The notes below the pieces were generated by a model. The model saw nothing but the letters and a program-made list of their open reading frames with translations. It was not told where the DNA came from and did not search any database. Below, in pieces: positions 8,640 to 16,329 of a DNA stretch of 64,000 nt. The number at the start of each line of letters is the position of its first letter. The first letter of the stretch is position 1. Origin of the DNA: an uncultured Flavobacteriaceae bacterium (GTDB lineage Bacteria > Bacteroidota > Bacteroidia > Flavobacteriales > Flavobacteriaceae); the NCBI GenBank assembly GCA_947493175.1, contig CANLQD010000014.1, forward strand, positions 21,433 to 85,432. Reading direction: 5' to 3'. Position numbers and translations under genes: made by a program.

Positions 8640-9281
8640 CTATGCTTTTTTCATTTTACGTCTCCAAAAAACAATATATACAGTACCTATAACACTTGGT
8701 GCTATCCATGAAATGAGGTTGCCCATACCCAAGCCTGCGACCACAAATGCGGTTATGGAAGCAATGAGCGCAGCTATCATTCTAGTAATATGAACCAATA
8801 GCCAATCATTTTTTGATGCCTTGAAGTTTTTATGGAAGAGAAAATCCCGAATTGTGAGGAATACCCCCAAACCTCCAAATACCAAATAGAGTATTCCACC
8901 GCTAGCTCCGTTTACTAAAGAATAGCCGCCGAGCCCCAGCATGAGTACCGAGAATAGCAGCATACCAACAGAAATGATCAAGTCTATAGAGTTTGCTTTT
9001 TTCTTGAGCCTGGGTTTAAAGGTCAATGAACGATTCCCGGCCAATACCAGATAAATGGTAAACAGACCGATCAAAAAAAGAAACAGATTTTTGTGTCCGG
9101 GTATCACGGCAATGAACAAGGCTATAACAGAGCTGCCGACCATGCTTAGGGAGAATAGTTTTCCACTCCGTTTATGGAGCGCCCCTCCTTTTTTGAACAA
9201 CATACTGCCCACTCCCGTTAGTAGTCCAATACCCCCTAAAAAGGCATGAAGGTAAATGGTATAGGCAATGAACTGTTCCAT
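8640..9281 (-). CDS. DUF2306-like integral membrane protein
   Basis: A 213-residue protein with about six or seven hydrophobic helices. The N-terminus 'TIYLHAFLGGIGLLTG' followed by 'LHKRSGKLFSLSM' resembles DUF2306 proteins, in which histidines at helix ends are conserved and possible haem or metal ligands. The C-terminus is basic ('WRRKMKKA'), probably cytoplasmic. Function unknown. ATG 9281 gives a sensible first helix. It lies 77 bp downstream of the serine hydrolase gene on the same strand and may share its transcript. Confidence 0.65.
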   Translation of the reverse strand: MEQFIAYTIYLHAFLGGIGLLTGVGSMLFKKGGALHKRSGKLFSLSMVGSSVIALFIAVIPGHKNLFLFLIGLFTIYLVLAGNRSLTFKPRLKKKANSIDLIISVGMLLFSVLMLGLGGYSLVNGASGGILYLVFGGLGVFLTIRDFLFHKNFKASKNDWLLVHITRMIAALIASITAFVVAGLGMGNLISWIAPSVIGTVYIVFWRRKMKKA

Positions 9282-9358
9282 ATCACGGTTTTTGGTTGGT
9301 GGTTATGAAATGATTCTTTTTGGCTGAAACGAAGCCATTGACTTTCAAATGGAAGCCA

Positions 9359-10912
9359 CTATTCTTGAGTTACGCGATATAGGTTTAAATCCTGAAAATC
9401 AAAGCTAAAATCAATGTTGGGTGATATACCTTTCATTTTAATACTTTGCGCCTTTCCTTCTTCATCGAGGCCAAACATAGCGAAAGCATCGGCATTCATG
9501 TCCTGATATTCCCATTTTATCGCAAACGTATTTGCTTTGTAGAAGTGCATGGGGCCATTCAGTTTTGGAGAACGATGACTTTTGATCCACAGTTGTCCGT
9601 TTTTGTCAAAGACCTCCATTTTTCCGAACCAAGGATCTTCATAAATTCCAATGAAATCCGCCTTTGCAATTTTTATCTTTTTGTTGGCCTCAACCGTATT
9701 CCAGACTTTGTTTGTCGCATCATCGCCCCTTGCCATCCTTCGCCGTAGGTAAGCATCATTCTTTTCGACCCATTTGCCATCTTCCAATCCCAAATAGCTA
9801 TCTAAAATGGTCTGGGAAACCGAATTAAAGAAGGCACCGCCGCCAGGTTCTGTATTGGTCAGTATCACGATTCCCAAGTTAAGATCAGGTACCAAAACAG
9901 TTTTGGAAAGCATTCCTGGTAGTCCGCCAGTATGCGAGACAATCATATTCCCCAAGGCATCGTTTAGGAACCATCCCAGGCCATAACCGCTAAAATGGCT
10001 GTTGTATCGCGGATTGGTGCTCGCACTCAGTGTGGTGTGTATTTTCCATAACTCCCGTTGGCTACGAGTGGTAAACAAGGTGTCTTGTAACTGATTTCCA
10101 TAAGCGCCCTTGTGAAGATGAACCAGCATCCACTGGGCAAGATCATCAACATTGGCAAAGATACCCCCGGCGGCTCCGTTGACCATTTCTTTATAATTTT
10201 GAAAACTTTGAACTGTTCCGTAGGCGGTTGTATGAGGAGATGCCAACGAGCCGTGATCGTTTATTTGGGCAAGGGACGGGTAAGAGTTGTCCATCCCCAA
10301 GGGGTTAAAAATTCGCTCTTGAATAAAAGCCTCCCACGTCATACCGCTTTTACGGGCAATGAGTTCTCCCGCAACCAGATATAATAAATTGTCATAATCG
10401 AACTGGGTGCGAAAGGCAGACACGGGTTCAAAGTATTGAAAACTGGTCAAAATATCATCAATGGTAAAGTCGGATCCGTCTGGAAAAATCATCAAATCCC
10501 CAATCCCCAACCCCAGTCCGCTACGATGGGTGAGCAGGTCTCGAATAGTAAAGTTTTCGGTAACGTAGGCATTGTACATTTTAAATTCTGGGATATGTTC
10601 GATGACCTTGTCTTTCCAATCTATTTTTCCTTCTTCTACCAACATCGCAAGAGCCATGGTGGTAAAGGCCTTGCTGTTCGAGGCAATGGCGAAATTGGTA
10701 TGTTCATCCACTTTGTCACCGTTCTGAACCGATTTGACACCATACCCCTTATTATGCACGATTCGACCGTCTTTGACAATGGCGATCGCCGTACCTACCA
10801 CCTCGAATTTTTCAAGGGCATCGTTCACCAATGAATCTATCTGTTGATCGGTATACTGGGCATTGATATTACAGGCAATGAACAGGAGTAGCGTTGAAAG
10901 AAAACGGGTCAT
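9359..10912 (-). CDS. Exported serine hydrolase, beta-lactamase (class C-like) family
   Basis: A 517-residue protein with a signal peptide (MTRFLSTLLLFIACNINAQ) and a penicillin-binding/beta-lactamase fold. The SxxK motif is SNSK (S78-K81), the tyrosine motif is YDN in 'FDYDNLLYLVAG', and a late HTGG ('SHTGGLPG') serves as the KTG-like box. A C-terminal domain of about 120 residues after residue 390 looks like DUF3471. Such proteins act as esterases, D-aminopeptidases or peptidases on the cell surface; the substrate cannot be read from sequence. It is one of three paralogous serine hydrolases in the window (also 34592 and 41489). Confidence 0.88.
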   Translation of the reverse strand: MTRFLSTLLLFIACNINAQYTDQQIDSLVNDALEKFEVVGTAIAIVKDGRIVHNKGYGVKSVQNGDKVDEHTNFAIASNSKAFTTMALAMLVEEGKIDWKDKVIEHIPEFKMYNAYVTENFTIRDLLTHRSGLGLGIGDLMIFPDGSDFTIDDILTSFQYFEPVSAFRTQFDYDNLLYLVAGELIARKSGMTWEAFIQERIFNPLGMDNSYPSLAQINDHGSLASPHTTAYGTVQSFQNYKEMVNGAAGGIFANVDDLAQWMLVHLHKGAYGNQLQDTLFTTRSQRELWKIHTTLSASTNPRYNSHFSGYGLGWFLNDALGNMIVSHTGGLPGMLSKTVLVPDLNLGIVILTNTEPGGGAFFNSVSQTILDSYLGLEDGKWVEKNDAYLRRRMARGDDATNKVWNTVEANKKIKIAKADFIGIYEDPWFGKMEVFDKNGQLWIKSHRSPKLNGPMHFYKANTFAIKWEYQDMNADAFAMFGLDEEGKAQSIKMKGISPNIDFSFDFQDLNLYRVTQE

Positions 10913-11015
10913 GACTTATTTCATTTGATAACGGAAGATACGGATTTTTCAATCCGATAAGGAGTAGGTATAGAAATTATGATTGCTCCCCTTCTACATG
11001 TAGTTTATGCTGGTT

Positions 11016-11843
11016 TTATAAATAGGGTTTCCACATCATTTGATAGGCGGCAAAAATGCCTACGGCCATGAGAATGGTTAAGGAAAAAAGACTTACTGCC
11101 ATAACGTATTTGCCTATAGTACCACTTTTCTCCCGGGATTTTAAGTAGAGTTCAAGAATGGCCAAGGGAATTAGAAAATTGGCAAAGGACCAAAACAGAT
11201 CAAAAGGTCCGTCGAGGTTTTGGGTCGTTCCAACCGGGCCTTGGTTGATAAGTATCCAAGCCATAAAACCGACCCTAAAGAACCAAACCCCATTTACCAT
11301 TAAATAGGCCCGTAGGGCCCAACGGCGATGGGCGGCTATTTTACCAGCCCTTGCAGTACGTATGGTGTAGGTAGAGAAAATGAGTATCAACAAGGCATTA
11401 AGGCTTATGGCCAGTGAACCGATCAAAGTCAATGTAGCCCCCCGTACCCATACCAAATAGAGCCCTCCTAGGGCCATTATAAAGGCTGTAAAAATAAATA
11501 AACGGCCGTTCCAGCGATGAAATTTAATGGTCCGATCCCTAATTTGCGGGATTAATTGGAGGGTACCTCCAAAGGTGATGATCGCGGCCATAAAAACATG
11601 CATGGCAAAGACGATATTACCCATCGGATCACCTGCTACATGACCTGCGATGGTAGAATCGTTATATAGTTCCACATCACCTTTGAGGGCGGCTCCGCCA
11701 AAATGTACAATAATGTAATAGACAAATGTCCATTGACCGATGACGGCCACAAGGAACCAAAAAATGGCTGTAGCATTCAATATTTTGTCCGCTTTAGCGG
11801 TACTGGAACTTAAACTGTTGAAGGTGTTCGTTTTTAAATTCAT
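11016..11843 (-). CDS. DUF2306 domain membrane protein
   Basis: A 275-residue polytopic membrane protein with about seven helices. 'MHVFMAAIITFGGTLQLIP', 'KFHRWNGRLF' and 'HRRWALRAYLM' are the histidine-bearing signatures of DUF2306. Function is not established for the family. The gene carries an unusual leader: a 7-bp hairpin (11858-11864 with 11869-11875), then the A-tract motif AAAAAACGAATCCC directly before the ATG. The same motif precedes the next upstream gene (12390) and two genes near 19.3 kb. Confidence 0.82.
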   Translation of the reverse strand: MNLKTNTFNSLSSSTAKADKILNATAIFWFLVAVIGQWTFVYYIIVHFGGAALKGDVELYNDSTIAGHVAGDPMGNIVFAMHVFMAAIITFGGTLQLIPQIRDRTIKFHRWNGRLFIFTAFIMALGGLYLVWVRGATLTLIGSLAISLNALLILIFSTYTIRTARAGKIAAHRRWALRAYLMVNGVWFFRVGFMAWILINQGPVGTTQNLDGPFDLFWSFANFLIPLAILELYLKSREKSGTIGKYVMAVSLFSLTILMAVGIFAAYQMMWKPYL

Positions 11844-11857
11844 GGGATTCGTTTTTT
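11844..11857 (-). promoter_or_regulatory. Shared leader motif AAAAAACGAATCCC before the DUF2306 start
   Basis: On the minus strand AAAAAACGAATCCC abuts the ATG of the DUF2306 gene. Nearly the same string abuts the starts at 12390 (ending ACCGC) and 19209 (ending ATCCA), and a variant AAAAAGCGAACAATC abuts 19354. The position fits a translation enhancer in a Shine-Dalgarno-free 5' leader. It could also be simple common ancestry of leaders. Confidence 0.5.
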
Positions 11858-11922
11858 ATCCGTTATGAAACGGATAGATGAATGATTGATGTTTGAAGGG
11901 TTTCGTACTTAGATTGATTTCT

Positions 11923-12390
11923 TTATTCCAAGTGGGTCGTTTTGGACTTAAAAAAGGTCTTGCCGTAGTGTAGCCAAACATAGGACCAAGGAATCACTAG
12001 CAGGTCTATGGGTATGGCAATCGCAAAGCTTCTAAAAAGCCCGGATTCCGATGGGTCCAATTGTCCCTGCGACCATAGAGGGTATGCGATACAGACCAAC
12101 CAGACCGACTTGTAAAAGAGTTGCAATAGTAGCAGCGGAAGCATCCGGATAGGATAGCGTAGGCCAAGACCCATTAACGTGGCATATGCTGCCCAAAAGC
12201 TATAGGTTACCCCTTCCAAAGGAATCCAGGGTTCGCTAGGGAATAGAAGTTCGGACCATGCCGAGTGCCCCAAGGTAAGAAAGGTTAATAAATAGAGGCC
12301 TTTGATCAGGTAGATTCTGATTTTAGAGGGTCTTTTGGTTTTTACGGACGGAACATCCGGTCCGTGGACGGTGTTTTGCATTGATTTCAT
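11923..12390 (-). CDS. Hypothetical four-helix membrane protein
   Basis: A 155-residue protein starting at ATG 12390, chosen over ATG 12438 because the shared leader motif AAAAAACGAACC sits immediately before 12390. After a polar 28-residue N-terminus there are four predicted membrane helices ('YLIKGLYLLTFLTLGHSAW', 'SFWAAYATLMGLGLRY', 'LLLLQLFYKSVWLVCIAY', 'PIDLLVIPWSYVWLHY'). I do not recognise the family. It lies upstream of, and in the same direction as, the DUF2306 gene, 79 bp away, so the two may work together. Confidence 0.65.
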   Translation of the reverse strand: MKSMQNTVHGPDVPSVKTKRPSKIRIYLIKGLYLLTFLTLGHSAWSELLFPSEPWIPLEGVTYSFWAAYATLMGLGLRYPIRMLPLLLLQLFYKSVWLVCIAYPLWSQGQLDPSESGLFRSFAIAIPIDLLVIPWSYVWLHYGKTFFKSKTTHLE

Positions 12391-12404
12391 GCGGTTCGTT
12401 TTTT
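12391..12404 (-). promoter_or_regulatory. Shared leader motif before the start at 12390
   Basis: On the minus strand the A-tract followed by CGAACCGC runs directly into the ATG. This matches the leaders at 11844-11857 and 19210-19222 and supports 12390 over 12438 as the start. Confidence 0.5.
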
Positions 12405-12488
12405 GATTGATGAATAATGATTTGCCTTTAAAGGGCATGTTGATGAATGAGCTTTTATCGCATAACTGTTCGTTTTTTGACCAATTTG

Positions 12489-13043
12489 TTAATTCGGTTC
12501 GTTGGAAAAATCAATGTGATCGGAGTTCCCGGTTAGATGCACCTTGGCTCCCTCGCCGGCCATACATTTCACCTTTTTGTAGGACAGATGCAATTTCCCG
12601 TTGCTCCGGTCGTCGAATTTTAGTTCTAAATAGGTTCCGGATATCGGGTTAATGGTTTCAAAAGAGGAGGTAGTGCCCACTTCCAAATATTGTAATTGGG
12701 AGTTGCCAAGGTATACGTTGATCGTATCTCTCAAAGATTTTCCTTCGGCTAGCTGCAACCGCAATGTGGTTCCTTGTAGATCTGTTTGGATACTAGGAAG
12801 ACTGCTTTTTGGGGCTTCAATCCGTAGTCGCGGAATAGTGTCCTGTTCGAAAAATACCTGAAAGCCTACACCTATGGCAAGCTTCTCGAAATTAGTAATA
12901 GCCCTGGTCTCGGAGATGACCGGTTCTTTTCTTTCATTCGAAACGTCATTTTTCATATACCGGTGCATTTTCCATTGAAAAGAAAGGAAGAAAACGACGA
13001 TCGGTATCAAGCCTCCTAATAAGATGAGGTTACTTTTCTTCAT
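12489..13043 (-). CDS. GIN-like (DUF2807) membrane-anchored protein
   Basis: A 184-residue protein with an N-terminal signal anchor (residues 6-24, 'LILLGGLIPIVVFFLSF') and a beta-rich body: 'NFEKLAIGVGFQVFFEQD', 'LRLQLAEGKSLRDTINVYL', 'LQYLEVGTTSSFE'. This pattern is that of the putative auto-transporter adhesin head GIN (DUF2807) family, with fewer repeats than usual. The start overlaps the 3' end of the GntR gene by 14 nt, so it is the last gene of the ABC/YtrA operon. Function is unknown; it may sense or modify something at the envelope for that system. Confidence 0.65.
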   Translation of the reverse strand: MKKSNLILLGGLIPIVVFFLSFQWKMHRYMKNDVSNERKEPVISETRAITNFEKLAIGVGFQVFFEQDTIPRLRIEAPKSSLPSIQTDLQGTTLRLQLAEGKSLRDTINVYLGNSQLQYLEVGTTSSFETINPISGTYLELKFDDRSNGKLHLSYKKVKCMAGEGAKVHLTGNSDHIDFSNEPN

Positions 13044-13410
13044 GGTCCAAGGATTTTATATGTTGTTGATAGGCAGCGCTTATCTCTTCTATCTCGATAT
13101 GTAATAAGCCCATTTTCTTAAAAACATCGGGCAGAAGCTGCTTCATAAATTCTTGCTTTTTGATTTTCAGAACTAATTGATACCCATTTTTGGAAACGAA
13201 GTAGCCAATACCTCGTTGGTTATGAATAACCTTCTGTTCCTGCAAATAATTGAACGCCCGTATGGCGGTGTTGGGGTTTACTTCTACCATGACAGCAACT
13301 TCCCTAACCGATGGAATCCGTTCTTCCTCCAACCATTTTTTTGAGAGAATGTTTTCGTAAAAAAGATCCACGATCTGCAAATAAATAGGTTTGCTATTGT
13401 CATAATCCAT
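13030..13410 (-). CDS. YtrA-type GntR family transcriptional regulator
   Basis: A 126-residue regulator with the GntR winged helix at about residues 8-75 ('YLQIVDLFYENILSKKW', 'IPSVREVAVMVEVNPNTAIRAFNYLQ') and only a short C-terminal dimerisation tail, which is the YtrA subfamily architecture. YtrA regulators typically repress ABC transporter operons in which they are encoded. Here the gene follows the ATPase and permease genes, 2 bp after the permease stop. A YtrA-like inverted repeat lies at the operon promoter (15008-15031), so autorepression is likely. Confidence 0.9.
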   Translation of the reverse strand: MDYDNSKPIYLQIVDLFYENILSKKWLEEERIPSVREVAVMVEVNPNTAIRAFNYLQEQKVIHNQRGIGYFVSKNGYQLVLKIKKQEFMKQLLPDVFKKMGLLHIEIEEISAAYQQHIKSLDHEEK

Positions 13411-13412
13411 CC

Positions 13413-14174
13413 TTAAACTTCCTTTTCGATGAGTTTAAAATAGGCTGCAAAGAGCATAAGTGGCCCAAGCACAATACCAAAAAGCCAGCGTCCGAGCGCG
13501 GCATATTCCGTTGAGGTCCGATCAAATGCGTTGGTGGTAAAAGGGTCTGATTCGAACAGGTCAAAGGAGCCATCTGTAAACAAAAAGCAGAGAATCACGT
13601 TAAATAGGAATACTGCGAAAACTGCCAGTGAAACCAGTAACAGCGTTTTGCCTATGCGATTTTTACTGAAGGCTATGGCTCCGAGTAGAAATGACGGTTG
13701 CAGGAATACATAAAATTTGACTAGTGACCCATAGTTATGCGTGAAGGGATGTGTGAGGTGAAAATCGACCTTGGAAAATACACTTCCCGTTAGGATGGCC
13801 AATTGACTTACGAGCAAGCCAAAAACCGTAAAAGCCAATGTAAAGAGTATCGAAGTGGTTAGCCAAAGCGCAATGATTCGTTCAAGGGGCGATATGGGCA
13901 ACGAAAAATAAAAGTGGTTCCCTTTTTTATTGTGGGCTTCCCTGAGAATGGCAAAGGTGAACAGGAGTCCGGCGATGATATAAAATGGAGTCATTAGGCT
14001 AACGAATTCGGAGGGGGTGAGTAGAAGATCGGTGCGCAGGTTGATGAGCGTACCGACGAATAGCAAGGCCCCTATGACCGATAAAGAGGTGAGTATGCCT
14101 CCTTTGAGCAATAGTAGGTCTCTATATATAAAATGGCCGATGCGTTGAAAGTTAAATTGCATGCTCATGGTCAT
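13413..14174 (-). CDS. ABC transporter permease-type membrane protein
   Basis: A 253-residue protein with about six hydrophobic helices, encoded directly after and overlapping (23 nt) the ABC ATPase gene. The layout resembles ABC-2 type or YtrC/D-like permeases: two N-terminal helices ('GGILTSLSVIGALLFVGTL', 'FYIIAGLLFTFAILREA'), 'FYFSLPISPLERIIALWLTT' and four more helices ending near the C-terminus. The ATPase plus this subunit probably form a full exporter or a peptide or antibiotic-sensing transporter. Substrate unknown. Confidence 0.8.
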   Translation of the reverse strand: MTMSMQFNFQRIGHFIYRDLLLLKGGILTSLSVIGALLFVGTLINLRTDLLLTPSEFVSLMTPFYIIAGLLFTFAILREAHNKKGNHFYFSLPISPLERIIALWLTTSILFTLAFTVFGLLVSQLAILTGSVFSKVDFHLTHPFTHNYGSLVKFYVFLQPSFLLGAIAFSKNRIGKTLLLVSLAVFAVFLFNVILCFLFTDGSFDLFESDPFTTNAFDRTSTEYAALGRWLFGIVLGPLMLFAAYFKLIEKEV

Positions 14175-15003
14175 TGGTTTTTAATGCGTAGTTGATTGCT
14201 GACGGTTCTTCGAGTACGGCACTGAACAGCAACTCAAGGTCGACTTCGGTCTCCGGTTTTTCTTTACGTTCCAATACCGATTTTCCTCCGAAAGAGGGCT
14301 CGGAATAAAGGATTTTCTCTTTTGCCCCTTGAGATGGTTTTCCAAACCAAAGCTTTTCCGAAACCTGGGATAGCGACCGATCAAATAGTACCTTGGTATT
14401 TTCCAAAATGACCACATGATTGATCAGGCTGTGCAAATCCCGTACCTGATGTGTTGAGATAATGATGCATTTTCCCTCGTCTACCGCGGCCGCCATAATT
14501 TTCCGAAATTGACTTTTGGAAGGAATATCGAGGCCGTTGGTAGGTTCATCCATCAGTAAAAATTGCGTGTTGCAAGCAATGCCGAAGGCAATCAAAACTT
14601 TCTTTTGCTGCCCAAACGATAGGTTGGGAATCTTATCTTTGGGCGAAAGATGGAATTCCTTGATCAGTCCATAGAAACGTTCCTTTGAAAACTTTGGATA
14701 GAAAGGGGCGTTTAACTGGGCATAGGTAGCAATGGTCAAGGGCGATAATTCAAAATCCTCCGGTACCATAAAACTATCTTGCAAACCCTTCACCGTTCGC
14801 GAAGAAGTGGATTCCCCGAAAATTGTGCAGCTGCCTTCCTTGGGAAAGAGCAACCCGGTCATGATTTTCATCAAGGTGCTTTTTCCCTCCCCGTTCCTTC
14901 CGAAAAGACCGTATATATTTCCGGGAACAAAATTCAAACTGATTTGATCCAAAATAATGGTACTCTTCGGGTAATTGAATTTGAGGTTTTTAATCGTTAC
15001 CAT
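14152..15003 (-). CDS. ABC transporter ATP-binding protein
   Basis: A 283-residue nucleotide-binding subunit. Walker A is GRNGEGKST (35-43), the signature is LSFGQQ (128-133, a variant of LSGGQ), Walker B is FLLMDE (148-153) followed by PTNGLD, and the H-loop is STHQVRD (H185). The SFGQ signature is common in YtrB/CcmA-like exporters. It is the first gene of an operon with permease, GntR regulator and a GIN-like protein, expressed from the promoter at 15033-15062 and probably repressed through 15008-15031. Confidence 0.9.
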   Translation of the reverse strand: MVTIKNLKFNYPKSTIILDQISLNFVPGNIYGLFGRNGEGKSTLMKIMTGLLFPKEGSCTIFGESTSSRTVKGLQDSFMVPEDFELSPLTIATYAQLNAPFYPKFSKERFYGLIKEFHLSPKDKIPNLSFGQQKKVLIAFGIACNTQFLLMDEPTNGLDIPSKSQFRKIMAAAVDEGKCIIISTHQVRDLHSLINHVVILENTKVLFDRSLSQVSEKLWFGKPSQGAKEKILYSEPSFGGKSVLERKEKPETEVDLELLFSAVLEEPSAINYALKTNDHEHAI

Positions 15004-15007
15004 ATCT

Positions 15008-15031
15008 AGTGTATTAGATTACTAGTACACT
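15008..15031 (-). promoter_or_regulatory. Probable YtrA-type operator
   Basis: The inverted repeat AGTGTA-N12-TACACT spans the expected transcription start just downstream of the -7 element and ends 4 bp before the ATPase start codon. From memory, characterised YtrA operators have AGTGTA and TACACT arms about 13 bp apart. The co-encoded YtrA-type regulator makes repression of its own operon the natural reading. Confidence 0.75.
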
Positions 15032-15032
15032 T

Positions 15033-15062
15033 CAAATATAGCAAAGAAAATGATACCGCCAA
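15033..15062 (-). promoter_or_regulatory. Promoter of the ABC/GntR operon
   Basis: On the minus strand TTG (15060-15062), 19 nt, then TATATTTG (15033-15040) is a full match to the Bacteroidota promoter consensus TTG-N19-TAnnTTTG. Confidence 0.75.
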
Positions 15063-15197
15063 AAAAACCGGTTTTTTCTAGGAAGGGAAAGAGTCAAGGA
15101 CCGCTAGAACAATGCTTAGGTCAAATGAGGTAAGAGATTTAGGCCTAAGAAAAATGGCAATTTAAAGCACTTATTGATTGCAGGTCATAAAGAAAAA

Positions 15198-16310
15198 CTA
15201 TTTTTTTGGAAGGGACACGGTCGTCCCGGTCTGTGCGCTTTGTACCGCGGCATCCAAAATTTCCATGACTACCATGTTGTTTTCGAGTGAGTAGGGGTCG
15301 TGCTGTTCCAAGTTGGTATCTCCTTTGATGACCGCTGCGAAAAGGGAAAAGGGGTCGTCATAGGGTGCCTGCCGTTCGGTAAGGTCAAAGGTCTCCTCTG
15401 AAAACCCATCATACCCCTCGGAAATACGAAGTCTCAATTGATTTCGATTGTCGGCGTAAATAGCCCCGGTTTGCCCATAGATCTCCATATCTTTTCGCCC
15501 TATAGGCCAATTCCAGGAAGGTTGCAAAATGGCCATTGCGCCTTTATAGGTAAGAATAATGGTCGCATCATCATCTACTTTGGGGTTGTTTTCGGGCTGC
15601 AATTGTTGGGTAACTGCCGTAACAGATAGGGGGCGTTCGCCATTTTGAAGCCAGGTCATGAGGTTTGCGCCATAGCAACCGAAATCCATGATGGCGCCAC
15701 CTCCATTCAATTCTGGGTCGATGAGCCATTCCAAAAACTCTTTGCTTACACCTATTTTTTTGGGACCTTTGTGTCCGTCCCGTACAATCACTTTACGAAG
15801 TGCCCCTACTTTCCCTTCCTTGAACAATTGATAGGCTTTTTCATTGGTCGGGTACCAGGAGGTTTCATAATTGGTCAATATATGAATACCGTGTTTTTGG
15901 GCCAAAGCAGCCATTTTCTGGGCGTGATCTAGGCTTATGGCCATGGGTTTTTCGACCATCACATGAATTCCTTTCGGTGCACAGCTTGCGACTACCGAAA
16001 GATGGTCCTTGATATTTCCAAAGGCCGCCACCGCATCTGGCTTTGTGGCTTCGATCATTTTCTCTATGGATGGATATACGATATTCGTAGAAAAACCATA
16101 CTGCTTTGCCAAGCGTTCTATGAGTTCATGATTGGTTTCAACAATGCCGACCATGTTGATGTCATCAGAAGGCTTCCGATCTAAGATCCAACCTACATGC
16201 CCATGTGTAAGCCCTATCACTCCTAATCGAAGCGGTTCGTTCTGTGCAGATAAGAAGTTTGTTGATAAAAGAACTAAAATCGCTGTCGCTATTATTCTTG
16301 GGATATTCAT
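15198..16310 (-). CDS. Exported Gfo/Idh/MocA family oxidoreductase
   Basis: A 370-residue protein of the NAD(P)-dependent Gfo/Idh/MocA family. After a signal peptide (residues 1-22, ending 'FLSAQ') comes the Rossmann start 'LRLGVIGLTHGHVG', in which the usual GxGxxG is degenerate (GVIGLTHGH). The catalytic EKP motif is at 120-122 and a 'DFGCYGANL' dinucleotide or substrate motif follows. Family members oxidise or isomerise sugars and cyclitols. The signal is Sec-like rather than twin-arginine, which is odd for a cofactor enzyme. It lies 19 bp behind a Tat-exported aminotransferase gene on the same strand, so they are probably one operon. Confidence 0.85.
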   Translation of the reverse strand: MNIPRIIATAILVLLSTNFLSAQNEPLRLGVIGLTHGHVGWILDRKPSDDINMVGIVETNHELIERLAKQYGFSTNIVYPSIEKMIEATKPDAVAAFGNIKDHLSVVASCAPKGIHVMVEKPMAISLDHAQKMAALAQKHGIHILTNYETSWYPTNEKAYQLFKEGKVGALRKVIVRDGHKGPKKIGVSKEFLEWLIDPELNGGGAIMDFGCYGANLMTWLQNGERPLSVTAVTQQLQPENNPKVDDDATIILTYKGAMAILQPSWNWPIGRKDMEIYGQTGAIYADNRNQLRLRISEGYDGFSEETFDLTERQAPYDDPFSLFAAVIKGDTNLEQHDPYSLENNMVVMEILDAAVQSAQTGTTVSLPKK

Positions 16311-16329
16311 TGGTTACGGTATTTTAATT

